A DNA stretch of 17,660 nt from JACCXJ01 sp052387115 (GTDB lineage: Bacteria > Pseudomonadota > Gammaproteobacteria > JACCXJ01). The notes below the pieces were generated by a model, which made no database searches, had not been told where the DNA came from, and saw nothing but the letters and a program-made list of their open reading frames with translations. Below, piece by piece: positions 1 through 6,727 of the stretch. Each line of letters starts with the position of its first letter. Positions within the stretch are counted from its first letter, which is position 1. The position numbers and the translations under genes are program-made. The DNA lies in the NCBI GenBank assembly GCA_052387115.1, contig JBQTJM010000354.1:1-17660 (forward strand). The letters are read 5' to 3'.

Positions 1-230
1 CACCTCGAACACCGCCCGCATCGTCTAACCGACCAATGAGCTTGTAGTGCCGACCTTGGATGGTGCGTGATCGTAAAATCAATAAGTTACTGATGTTTTT
101 TAGCTTGAGTTGCGGAAGTCGGGTTAGCCACGCAAATGCAGCATGGAAGTCCGCTGCGAGGGCGTCGTAGGGTCTAGAGGAGAACGTCCCGGCCACAGAG
201 TTACGACTGCCGTCAACGACCGAGTCTGCT

Positions 231-281
231 GGTTCCCAAGCTTCGGCTTGGGAACCCAGGGCGTGAAGCTCCTGCTTCACG
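231..281. repeat. Two adjacent perfect stem-loops
   Basis: Bases 231-241 (GGTTCCCAAGC) and 246-256 (GCTTGGGAACC) form an 11-bp perfect stem closed by a TTCG tetraloop. A second hairpin follows, with arms CGTGAAGC (262-269) and GCTTCACG (274-281) and a 4-base loop. The first stem carries the same GGTTCCCAAGC word that is reiterated in the 493-605 array, so the two belong to one repeat family. There is no T-run behind either stem, so an intrinsic terminator is not indicated. Confidence 0.75.
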
Positions 282-492
282 TCTCCTTCACCAGACCCGC
301 ATCAGCTCGATCAAGCCTTCCTGCCCGGCATAATTCCGGGCACCAAATACCGCCAATGGTCGGGCTAGTCGACATAGCGGCGTTTGACCGGGTCTGTTGG
401 ATATATCCAATGCCTGACGCATCATTATCTCGGTTTAAATGAGCTGCGGGTCAACGTGGGATGAATTCCGCGAAGCTGCAGCTTCCCAACCG

Positions 493-605
493 GGTTCCCA
501 AGCTGGAGCTTGGGAACCAGCAAAGCTGGAGCTTGGGAACCAGCAAGCTGGAGCTTGGGAACCAGCAAAGCTGGAGCTTGGGAACCAGCAACCAGCAAAC
601 CAGCA
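493..605. repeat. Palindromic tandem repeat array, four copies
   Basis: A 22-23 base unit beginning AGCTGGAGCTTGGGAACC starts at 501, 524, 546 and 569, so the periods are 23, 22 and 23. The first copy is preceded by GGTTCCCAAGCT (493-504), which with AGCTTGGGAACC (507-518) makes a 12-bp palindrome. The array decays into shortened ACCAGCAA pieces up to about 605. The copies directly abut with no unique spacers, so this is not a CRISPR. It resembles dispersed intergenic palindromic repeats that expand by slippage; function unknown. Confidence 0.85.
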
Positions 606-649
606 AGACCCGGTGTGCGTCGAGGATCTCATAGCGGCTTGGCCTGCGC

Positions 650-678
650 CGTGAACTATTTCACAAAAACTATGTGAA
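650..678. promoter_or_regulatory. CRP/FNR-like inverted repeat and overlapping hairpin
   Basis: CGTGA (650-654), six bases, then TCACA (661-665) matches the CRP-type layout TGTGA-N6-TCACA at nine of ten defined bases. TTCACA (660-665) also pairs with TGTGAA (673-678) across a 7-base loop. The site lies downstream of the yceF stop codon with no recognised gene start next to it, so it may instead be part of yceF 3' structure or a repeat remnant. The reverse complement of 659-671 also matches 13 bases at the border of the element between pstC and pstA. Confidence 0.3.
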
Positions 679-727
679 TTGGTAACCGGGAGTCGGCCGA
701 TCCGACGCAGACGGGTCTTCGCGTGTT

Positions 728-1333
728 TCATGGACCGGGGTCCCTCGCGCCGGCCGGCACCTCCACACCCTCGACCCCGAGCATGCCGCAGAGGCGGATG
801 AGCGGCAAGCCGATAAGGGCGGTCGGGTCTTCCCCCTGCATGCGGCTCAAGAGGGTAATGCCCAACCCCTCGGAGCGCAAACTCCCGGCGCAGTCGTAGG
901 GCGTCGCGGCGTGCAGGTAGGCGTCGATGTGGTCGTCGCCGACCTCGCGCATCCACACCCGGTACGGGATGCAATCGATCTGCACGCGGCCCGTGGCCGC
1001 GTTCAACAGGCAGAGGCCGGTGAGAAACTCGACCCGCCGGCCGCTCTGGGCCCGTAGCTGGCGGCGCGCGGTCTCGAAGTCCAAAGGCTTGTTCAAGACG
1101 ACCCCGGCGCACACCGCCACCTGATCGGAGCCGATGATCAACGACCCCGGATGGCCGCTCGCCACGGCCTGTGCCTTGGCCCGGGCGAGCCGCTCGACCA
1201 GCCTGGACGGGGCCTCGCCGGCGTGGCGGGTCTCATCGACCGCCGGCCGAGCGACCGTGAACGGCAGCCGCAGGCGCGCCAGGAGCAACCGGCGATGGGC
1301 CGAGGACGAGGCCAGCACCAGCGGCCGCCGCAT
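728..1333 (-). CDS. yceF: YceF-type Maf nucleotide pyrophosphatase
   Basis: This 201-residue protein is a Maf/HAM1-fold nucleotide pyrophosphatase. It is closest in my recall to E. coli YceF, which hydrolyses 7-methyl-GTP to the monophosphate as cytoplasmic house-cleaning. Visible family motifs are the N-terminal ASSSAHRR substrate-binding loop (residues 8-15), VDET (32-35), the GSDQV catalytic segment with Asp70, and CAGSLRSEGLGITL (148-161), characteristic of YceF rather than the dTTPase YhdE. The length fits the family. The ATG at 1333 gives the expected N-terminus, although no strong Shine-Dalgarno is seen. In E. coli yceF neighbours yceD-rpmF; those are not beside it here. It is divergent from pcm. 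Confidence 0.9.
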   Translation of the reverse strand: MRRPLVLASSSAHRRLLLARLRLPFTVARPAVDETRHAGEAPSRLVERLARAKAQAVASGHPGSLIIGSDQVAVCAGVVLNKPLDFETARRQLRAQSGRRVEFLTGLCLLNAATGRVQIDCIPYRVWMREVGDDHIDAYLHAATPYDCAGSLRSEGLGITLLSRMQGEDPTALIGLPLIRLCGMLGVEGVEVPAGARDPGP

Positions 1334-1503
1334 GCCGAAGGACCGCTACGGCCCCCGCAACTCCGGCACCCGGACCTCGGTGGTCCCGGAGACGTGCAGC
1401 GGACAGGGAAGGGATCGGTTCCAGAGCATCCGTCCATACTCCCGGCAGCGGCAGACTCGGTCCGGCGCGGCACCCCCGGATGGCATGTATGAGATCAGAG
1501 GGC

Positions 1504-1532
1504 TTATCTGCGCGCCGCAAGCCGCGCATAAT
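1504..1532 (+). promoter_or_regulatory. Candidate sigma70 promoter for pcm
   Basis: TTATCT (1504-1509) and CATAAT (1527-1532) are separated by 17 bases; the -10 matches the consensus at five of six positions, the -35 at three of six. It lies about 60 bases before the pcm ATG in the yceF-pcm divergent region. Nothing else is evident in 1334-1503. Confidence 0.45.
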
Positions 1533-1590
1533 ATGCTACGGCAGTCGCGTGTCGGACAACCGTCCGAGCGGCTGCGAGCCGCCTCTGCTA

Positions 1591-2274
1591 ATGAACGAGA
1601 CCTACATCCAGGACCTGCGCCAGCAGATGCTGGCGGACATCGCCACGCACACGGCCTTCGCCCAGGAGTACATCGGCAAGAATGCCCTCGACCCGCGAGT
1701 CATGTCGGCCATGGCGCAGGTGCCGCGGCACGAGTTCGTGCCCTTGGAGCTGCAGCTCTACGCGTATGCCGACACACCGCTCCCCATCGGTTTCGACAAG
1801 ACCATTTCCCAGCCATTCATCGTCGCGCTCATGACCGATCTCCTGGATCCCCAGGAGACCGATGTGGTTCTGGAGATCGGCACCGGCCTGGGGTACCAGG
1901 CGGCGATCCTGTCCCGGTTGGTTCGCAAGGTGTGCAGCATCGAGTGCATCGAGGAGCTGTCCGCCCAGGCGTGCAAGCGCCTGCAGCGCCTGGAGTACGG
2001 AAATGTCGAGACGCGGCTGGGTGATGGGTACTACGGTTGGCCCGAGCAGGCGCCCTTCGACAAGATCATCGTGACCGCCGCCCCCGACCTCATCCCGCCA
2101 CCCTTGATCCACCAGGTCAAGCGCGGCGGCAAGATGGTGGTCCCGGCGGGGCTTTCCGAGTCGCAGAAGCTGATCCTGGTAGACAAGGACATGGACGGGC
2201 ATATCGTGACCAAAGAGCTATTACCGGTGCGCTTCTCACAGCTCGATACCAACGAGACCGGGACCTTATGCTAG
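1591..2274 (+). CDS. pcm: Protein-L-isoaspartate O-methyltransferase
   Basis: This 227-residue protein is a PIMT, the cytoplasmic enzyme that methylates L-isoaspartyl residues in aged proteins using S-adenosylmethionine and so starts their repair. Key features are the TISQPFIVALM segment (71-81), which lines the substrate site in the family, and the SAM-binding motif I LEIGTGLGYQAA (94-105). Later come an acidic post-II region (IECIEE, 117-122) and VTAAPDLIPPPLI (161-173). The residues before TISQP are GFDK rather than the usual G-x-G-Q, a mild variant. I chose the ATG at 1591 because upstream in-frame codons encode unrelated residues; there is only a weak ribosome binding site. The 3' end overlaps the next gene by seven bases, indicating translational coupling. 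It is not beside surE, the usual gammaproteobacterial partner. Confidence 0.93.
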   Translation: MNETYIQDLRQQMLADIATHTAFAQEYIGKNALDPRVMSAMAQVPRHEFVPLELQLYAYADTPLPIGFDKTISQPFIVALMTDLLDPQETDVVLEIGTGLGYQAAILSRLVRKVCSIECIEELSAQACKRLQRLEYGNVETRLGDGYYGWPEQAPFDKIIVTAAPDLIPPPLIHQVKRGGKMVVPAGLSESQKLILVDKDMDGHIVTKELLPVRFSQLDTNETGTLC

Positions 2275-2969
2275 CCTTGGCGGCGTGGGTCTCGCTAGCC
2301 GTGGTTTTCGCGGGCGTGAGCCCGGCCCGCGCGGACCTCGCCGAGACCGAGGCCGCCTATAAGCGCCGCGACTTCGCGACCGCCCTGCGCCTGCTCAGGG
2401 TGGAGGCCGAACGCGGGGACATCGACGCGCAGTTCAGGCTGGCGTTCCTGCACGCGAACGGCGAAGGGGTGGCGCCCGATCAGTCGCAAGCCACCCGGTG
2501 GTTTCACCAGGCCACCGACAAGCTTGATCCCGGCGCCCAGTTCAACGTGGCGGTGATGTACTTCGAGGGTAAGCTCCTGCCCAAGGACCCTGTTCTCGCG
2601 GCCTACTGGTTCCGCAAGTCGGCCGAGCGCGGCGACTCCGAGGCGCAGTTCAACCTCGGTCTCCTATATGACGGCGGGCTCGGCCTGCCCGCCGATCCGG
2701 TGGAGGCGGCACGCTGGTATCGGATGGCCGCCGAGCAGGGGCTCAAGTCGGCTCAGATCAACCTGGCCGTGATGTACCGCGATGGGCTCGGCGTCGCCCG
2801 TGACAACCGCCAGGCCTACGTGTGGTACGCGCTGGCCGCCGACCAGGATGACCCCGGGGCGGCCAAGGAACGCGATCGGATCGCGAAGCTCCTCACCCCG
2901 GAGGAGTATGCCGAGGCCATCCGCCTGCAGCACGAGCAGGAGATGCGCGGTTTCGAGCCCCCCGGTTGA
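2268..2969 (+). CDS. Secreted Sel1-like (TPR-type) repeat protein
   Basis: The product has 233 residues. An N-terminal hydrophobic stretch (1-18) ending in SPARA predicts a signal peptide cleaved near residue 22, so the protein is probably periplasmic. About four Sel1-like repeats fill residues 52-196, each with the A-x-F-N-L-x-x-x-Y / G-x-G-V / D-x-x-x-A-x-x-W pattern (for example AQFNLGLLYDGGLGL and AARWYRMAAEQG). Such alpha-alpha solenoids act as protein interaction scaffolds; the partner is unknown. The start codon overlaps the pcm stop (ATGCTAG), so the two genes are probably one operon with coupled translation. The tail (210-233) is charged and non-repeat. No enzymatic motif is visible. 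Confidence 0.85.
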   Translation: MLALAAWVSLAVVFAGVSPARADLAETEAAYKRRDFATALRLLRVEAERGDIDAQFRLAFLHANGEGVAPDQSQATRWFHQATDKLDPGAQFNVAVMYFEGKLLPKDPVLAAYWFRKSAERGDSEAQFNLGLLYDGGLGLPADPVEAARWYRMAAEQGLKSAQINLAVMYRDGLGVARDNRQAYVWYALAADQDDPGAAKERDRIAKLLTPEEYAEAIRLQHEQEMRGFEPPG

Positions 2970-2995
2970 GCCGTCCCGCGTCCACCCGTTCGGTG

Positions 2996-3010
2996 ACCGC
3001 TGCGAGCGGT
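2996..3010. terminator. Small hairpin between convergent genes
   Basis: ACCGCT (2996-3001) and AGCGGT (3005-3010) form a 6-bp stem with a 3-base loop between the Sel1 gene and the convergent dodecin gene, touching the dodecin stop codon. It could act as a bidirectional terminator, but there is no clear T-tract on either side. Confidence 0.3.
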
Positions 3011-3225
3011 TATTGGTGGGGCTCGTACTTGAACGAGAGCTGCACCCGCGCGCGATAGGCCACGACCTTACCGTCCTCGACCTTCATATCGAGCTTGGTG
3101 ATCTCGGCCACGCGCAGGTCCCGCAGGCTACGCGCCGCGGCCTCCACGGCATGACGGGCGGCCTCTTCCCACGATGTCGGGCTGGTACCGATGATCTCGG
3201 TGACCCGGTAGGTGCTGTCGGGCAT
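3010..3225 (-). CDS. Dodecin family protein
   Basis: This 71-residue protein matches dodecins, small beta-alpha-beta-beta proteins that form hollow dodecamers and in many species store flavin. The core YRVTEIIGTSPTSWEEAA (6-23), the helix ending in LRDL, and the final strands GKVVAYRARVQLSFKYE (52-68) are typical. The flavin-stacking Trp found in halophilic archaeal and many bacterial dodecins after the helix is absent: the segment reads LRDLRVAEITKLD. It may therefore bind another ligand. A perfect AAGGAGGA ribosome binding site ends nine bases before the ATG. The gene is monocistronic, convergent with the Sel1 gene and divergent from the NTF2-like gene. Confidence 0.9.
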   Translation of the reverse strand: MPDSTYRVTEIIGTSPTSWEEAARHAVEAAARSLRDLRVAEITKLDMKVEDGKVVAYRARVQLSFKYEPHQ

Positions 3226-3323
3226 GACGATCCTCCTTCGCGATGTTATTGGTGAGATGTCGTTGCCGGGGGCCCTGCCATTCCCTGCCGGTCAAGTCCC
3301 TGCCGCGCGAGCCCTCCTGCAAT

Positions 3324-3361
3324 CTCAACTATAGCCCACGGACTCAACTATAGCCTACGGA
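3324..3361. repeat. 19-bp tandem duplication
   Basis: Bases 3324-3342 and 3343-3361 are two directly adjacent 19-base copies of CTCAACTATAGCCYACGGA differing at one position. On the reverse strand each copy contains TATAGT, a good -10-like hexamer, so the duplication could give twin upstream start sites for the dodecin gene. No convincing -35 boxes were found. Confidence 0.7.
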
Positions 3362-3422
3362 TTGGCCTGCGCCAGGCACCGGCGCTCGACCCGGCGCTGG
3401 CCGGAGCGCCGCTGCATGCGAT

Positions 3423-3452
3423 TTGACAAACCGAACCGTGCGCGGGTAGCCT
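3423..3452 (+). promoter_or_regulatory. Candidate promoter for the NTF2-like gene
   Basis: A perfect TTGACA (3423-3428) is followed after 18 bases by TAGCCT (3447-3452), a weak -10. If it is used, transcription starts close to the ATG at 3461, which argues against the earlier in-frame ATG codons at 3362 and 3416. Confidence 0.3.
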
Positions 3453-3460
3453 CATGGGCG

Positions 3461-4405
3461 ATGCGAGCCATCGCCCCCCTCCTTCCAGCCCGCACCGCCC
3501 CCTACCGAACCGTCGCGACGATCGGCGTCTCGACCGCGCCGGCCACTCAATCCCCGGGGACATCCGTGCCGAGCTTGATCGCTTTCGGCACGATTGCCAT
3601 CGCCCTGGCACTGTGGGGGGCAGCCGCTGCGGGGGAACCCAGCGATCCCGAGTCGGTGCTGCGCGCCCTGGTCAAAGCCAACCAGGACAAAGACCTCGAA
3701 GCGATGGCGCGCTGGATGGACGCGGGCGACGACGCCGTTGCTTACACCATCCAAGGTCGTAAGTACGTCGGCTGGCTGCCGTTCGCTCGCGACATGGAAG
3801 CCGAGTTCAAAGCCGTCACCCGCCTCGAGGTCCCGATCAAGGACCTCCGGGTCTGGACCCGGGGCGATGTCGCGTGGTTCGCGATGGAGCTCGACTACAT
3901 CCGCTATGTGGGCAGCGGCGGCGGGGAGACCCGCACGGTGATGCCGCTGCGCGAGACCGGGGTGCTGGAGCGCCGCCGCGGGCGCTGGATCCTGGTGTCA
4001 TGGCACGAGTCGTTTCGCAACGGCGCCGAGGGTCTCCTGCCCGTTGCCGAGACCGCGCCCCAGGAGCCCGCCGCCACCGCGCCCGATCTGAGCGGACAGT
4101 GGGCGGTCCAGGAAGAAGACAAAGCCTATACCGCGACCCTGGACGCCTCCGGCAACGGCACCTACACCCACCAGGGCGGGCGCCTCATGACCGCGCAGTG
4201 CGCCGGCCGCAAGTGGCAGGGGACCTGGCAACAAGGCGGCAACGACCGGGAAGGCGGGTTCGATCTGCTCATCTCGGAGGATGGCCAGGAGGCGCGCGGG
4301 GTATGGTGGTATACGCGCGTCGGGGAACATCACAACATCCCGCCGCGGCAGTGGGGCGGTGCCTATCATTGGAAACGCGTGCCTAGCGCTCAACCGGGCT
4401 CCTGA
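3461..4405 (+). CDS. Secreted SnoaL/NTF2-like protein with C-terminal beta domain
   Basis: From the ATG at 3461 the protein has 314 residues. A hydrophobic segment (SLIAFGTIAIALALWGAAAA) followed by GEP predicts export. A GTG at 3566, preceded by GGGGA, would place it at the very N-terminus of a 279-residue protein and is a credible alternative start. The next ~125 residues, beginning SVLRALVKANQDKDLEAM and including ETGVLERRRGRWILVSWHES, have the helix-then-beta pattern of the SnoaL/DUF4440 cone fold, which binds small molecules or acts as an interaction module. After a Pro/Ala-rich linker, a second unit starts DLSGQWAVQEEDKAYTATLD and ends GGAYHWKRV; its regular Trp and Gly spacing suggests a small beta-barrel, which I do not recognise. 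No catalytic residues can be assigned. It lies 92 bases before the PHM-like gene on the same strand, so they may be co-transcribed. Confidence 0.7.
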   Translation: MRAIAPLLPARTAPYRTVATIGVSTAPATQSPGTSVPSLIAFGTIAIALALWGAAAAGEPSDPESVLRALVKANQDKDLEAMARWMDAGDDAVAYTIQGRKYVGWLPFARDMEAEFKAVTRLEVPIKDLRVWTRGDVAWFAMELDYIRYVGSGGGETRTVMPLRETGVLERRRGRWILVSWHESFRNGAEGLLPVAETAPQEPAATAPDLSGQWAVQEEDKAYTATLDASGNGTYTHQGGRLMTAQCAGRKWQGTWQQGGNDREGGFDLLISEDGQEARGVWWYTRVGEHHNIPPRQWGGAYHWKRVPSAQPGS

Positions 4406-4497
4406 GCCCGAGGGCCGGGATCGGCAACGGCCCCGCCGGCGCCCCGCGTGGGCCGGTGATTGATAAGACTTTCAGAATTCGACCGAGGGGAGGAGAT

Positions 4498-5496
4498 ATG
4501 AAGCGTACCTTGTTTACGATGCTGCTCGGGCTCATGGGGCCGCCGGGGGCCGGGGCTGCGAGCCAGCACGAAGGCCATGAGCCGGCCATTCCGACACTGA
4601 ATGCACAGCCCAAGACCGAGGTCAACTATGAGGGGAACAAGGTCTTCGTGACCTTCGGTCCGGTGGATGCGCCGGCGCCCCATGCCGGCGACCTCGCGGC
4701 CAGCCTGCCGCATCATTTCTTCAAGCTACCCAAGGACATGTACATGGTGGGCTACAAGTCCGAGGTGTACACCAAGGACGGAAAACCGCTGCCGCGCCAG
4801 TATCTGCACCACATCCTCATGATCAACAACGACAAGAAGAGCGTGTCCTGTCCCGGCGAGCCATTGTTCTTCGCGGGCGCCGGTCTGGAGATGACCGAGA
4901 CGCGGTTCCCCGACGGCTACGGGGTCAAGCTCGAGAAGGGCAAGGCCCTCATGGCGGTGCTCGCGCTCTACCACGGCGTGCCGCCGACCAAGGACGTGAT
5001 GGCGCGCTTCACCATGGAAATGGCGCCCGAGGGCGCCAAGGTCGCGGAGATGGATGTCTACCAGGTCGGCGTCAACGTCGTCTGTTACAGCAAGTTCAAG
5101 GACCGGCTACCCGGGGAGACCGACGAGGGGATCGCGATCGAGCGCGGCCTCAACGTCTCCAAGGCCCCGCTCAAGTTCAATCAAGACGGGTGTGTGAAGT
5201 TCGCCTACCCTCACGGTCATGACCAGCTCCTGATGATCGCCCTGGAGGACAAGACCGAAAACAGGACCCTGCTGCGCACGGTCCCCAATGTCGAAGCCGA
5301 CGGCACCTTCGTCGAATTCAAACCGCACCAGGTCTACAAGAGCGCCCAAGGGTTCACCGTCAGCAGCCGCCACGACTACGAGATCTCGATGGTCTACCAT
5401 CGCCCGCTCGACAACCCCAATCTGAACCACGGCATGGGGAACTACTTGTTGTACATGACCCCCGGGGCATGCCCGACGAGCACCGCGGCACGCTGA
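4498..5496 (+). CDS. Secreted PHM/DBM-like putative copper monooxygenase
   Basis: The product has 332 residues and starts at the ATG at 4498, just behind a GGGGAGGAG ribosome binding site. Residues 1-21 form a signal peptide, followed by a His-containing stretch (SQHEGHEP). Motifs line up in order with the copper ligands of peptidylglycine and dopamine monooxygenases: YLHHILM (His104-His105, as in the HHM motif); VLALYHG (His159, as in VLQVHYGD); YPHGHDQLL (His239-x-His241, as in the HTH motif); and HGMGNYLLYM (Met313, as in MCNLYIMYY). This suggests a periplasmic type II copper hydroxylase or copper-binding protein. The alignment is from memory, and overall similarity outside the motifs is low. 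Substrate unknown. A plant SURNOD19-like relative is an alternative family name. Confidence 0.6.
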   Translation: MKRTLFTMLLGLMGPPGAGAASQHEGHEPAIPTLNAQPKTEVNYEGNKVFVTFGPVDAPAPHAGDLAASLPHHFFKLPKDMYMVGYKSEVYTKDGKPLPRQYLHHILMINNDKKSVSCPGEPLFFAGAGLEMTETRFPDGYGVKLEKGKALMAVLALYHGVPPTKDVMARFTMEMAPEGAKVAEMDVYQVGVNVVCYSKFKDRLPGETDEGIAIERGLNVSKAPLKFNQDGCVKFAYPHGHDQLLMIALEDKTENRTLLRTVPNVEADGTFVEFKPHQVYKSAQGFTVSSRHDYEISMVYHRPLDNPNLNHGMGNYLLYMTPGACPTSTAAR

Positions 5497-6066
5497 TCCG
5501 CCGATCGTCGATACTCCCTTGGACTGCTGCATTATGCCGTTACTCACCGGCGCCTTCTTGCCGTGACACCGTAGTCTACCGACCACGACGGTTTGATAAC
5601 ACGTCGTCTACCAAGTGTCGCCCAAGCCACTTGGAGACGTGGCTCCCGCACGTGCCGGAAGCCGCACCGTCTGATGGTTCCGTCGCTCGATTGACTTCCT
5701 AACGACGGGTGCGCCACAGATTGTCACGCCACGTTCTCCCGCATTTTGCACCCCCCAAAGACTTTAGAGAGAGCCTGTGTACGCGATGGTTCTCCGATCG
5801 CTAAATGACGGCCCTAACTGACCTCACCGAGCGGGCTGCCGCGCGGACAATCGATGCCGGGGCGGGCAGGCCCAGCGCTTATTGCTCCGCCCAACCCATA
5901 CCCGAGGCGGAAAGCAATCCGAACGATGAGGGTCCGCCGACAATACACCAGAACCATACGATGTGGACCCCCTGCTACAATCCGCTCGAACACAGGGCTC
6001 GGACACAGGACGGTTCGGTCGTCCCGGTGGCCCGATCCCACTATCGACAGGGCGAGACACACGACC
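5497..6066. other. Intergenic region with alternative stem-loops
   Basis: No convincing gene lies in these 570 bases. After the PHM-like gene, CCAAGTG (5611-5617) pairs with CACTTGG (5628-5634). The stem extends imperfectly outward to ACGT at both sides (about 5601-5640) and may terminate transcription despite the lack of a T-run. A competing stem joins ACGACG (5585-5590) with CGTCGT (5602-5607), so the two cannot both form. A TACAAT hexamer at 5976-5981 is a possible -10 for the Uma2 gene, without a clear -35. Open frames crossing into the next gene are shadows. Confidence 0.5.
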
Positions 6067-6627
6067 ATGGCCCATCCGCAACCCAAACCCGCGACCTACC
6101 AAGACATCATCGATCTGCCGGAACACCTGGTTGGGGAAATCATAGCCGGCGAGCTCTACACCCAGCCGCGGCCCGCGCCGCGCCATGCGCGCGCGTCGTC
6201 GGTCGTCGGCGGCAAGCTGACGGGGCCGTTCGACGCGGGGGATGGCGGACCCGGAGGCTGGTGGATACTGGACGAGCCGGAACTGCGCCTGGGGCCGCAT
6301 ATCCTGGTGCCGGATCTGGCGGGCTGGCGGCGGGAGCGGATGCCGAGGTTGCCGGACACGGCGTGGTTCGAGCTGGCCCCGGACTGGGCCTGCGAGGTGC
6401 TCTCACCGGGCACCGCCCGCAAGGATCGGGCGAAGAAAATGCCGATCTACGCCGGGAACGGTGTACGGCATCTGTGGCTCTTGGACCCGGACCAGCGGAC
6501 CTTGGAGGTCTACGAGAATGCCGGCGGACACTGGCTGCTGCTCGGGGTTTTCGAGAACGAGGACGAAGTGGCTGCCATCCCCTTCGACGCCATCGCGTTC
6601 AACCTCGGCGGGTTATGGGCGGATTGA
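6067..6627 (+). CDS. Uma2 family (DUF820) putative restriction endonuclease-fold protein
   Basis: This 186-residue protein belongs to the Uma2/DUF820 family, which has a PD-(D/E)XK nuclease-like fold and is expanded in cyanobacteria and some Chromatiales-like gammaproteobacteria. The N-terminus (YQDIIDLPEHLVGEIIAGEL, 11-30) is the usual entry. The acidic motif VPDLAGW carries Asp83, CEVLSPGT carries Glu110, and KDRAKKMPIYAGNGVRHLWL (119-138) supplies the Asp/Lys and the GV-x-H-W-L strand before LDPDQRTLEVY. All core residues are present, so it is probably intact. The cellular role of the family is unsettled; DNA cleavage is inferred from the fold. The ATG at 6067 gives a standard start but only a weak GGCGAG ribosome binding site. 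It stands alone. Confidence 0.88.
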   Translation: MAHPQPKPATYQDIIDLPEHLVGEIIAGELYTQPRPAPRHARASSVVGGKLTGPFDAGDGGPGGWWILDEPELRLGPHILVPDLAGWRRERMPRLPDTAWFELAPDWACEVLSPGTARKDRAKKMPIYAGNGVRHLWLLDPDQRTLEVYENAGGHWLLLGVFENEDEVAAIPFDAIAFNLGGLWAD

Positions 6628-6710
6628 AACCACATGCGTCAAATTGAGGAGGCTATCGAACAAGGGCGTGGATCTCACGACCCACCTGCGAGCGGCGCAG
6701 GCACCGGCCA

Positions 6711-6727
6711 GCCCGCGCTACGCGGGC
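6711..6727. terminator. Perfect hairpin centred on the reductase stop codon
   Basis: GCCCGCG (6711-6717) and CGCGGGC (6721-6727) form a perfect 7-bp stem whose 3-base loop is exactly the stop codon of the reverse-strand reductase. It sits between convergent genes and may be a bidirectional transcription barrier. It lacks a T-tract, so intrinsic termination is uncertain. Confidence 0.4.

Larger units (their letters stand above)
1..727. other. Gene-free left edge with repeats
   Basis: No convincing coding region was found here. One forward frame entering from the left edge stops at a TAA at 26-28, and a reverse-strand ATG at 19-21 points out of the window, so either may be the fringe of a neighbour. 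Neither can be identified from so few residues. The open frames at 143-442 and 439-654 have low-complexity, Arg/Pro-rich or repeat-encoded products and no ribosome binding site. The stretch holds two stem-loops (231-281), a perfect 14-base palindrome TTGGATATATCCAA (397-410), a palindromic repeat array (493-605) and a TGTGA/TCACA-type inverted sequence (650-678). Confidence 0.6.

Noticed and set aside
397..410. Operator at the perfect palindrome TTGGATATATCCAA
   Set aside because: It is perfectly symmetric, but no promoter or gene start adjoins it, so a function cannot be supported.
493..605. CRISPR array
   Set aside because: Units abut directly with no unique spacers, and there are no cas genes.
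143..654. Forward open frames at 143-442 and 439-654
   Set aside because: The second encodes only the repeat array and the first is an unremarkable Arg/Pro-rich frame without a ribosome binding site; both are chance frames in GC-rich DNA.
1134..2024. Long forward open frame overlapping yceF and pcm
   Set aside because: It runs antisense through yceF and out of frame through pcm, both of which are clear families.
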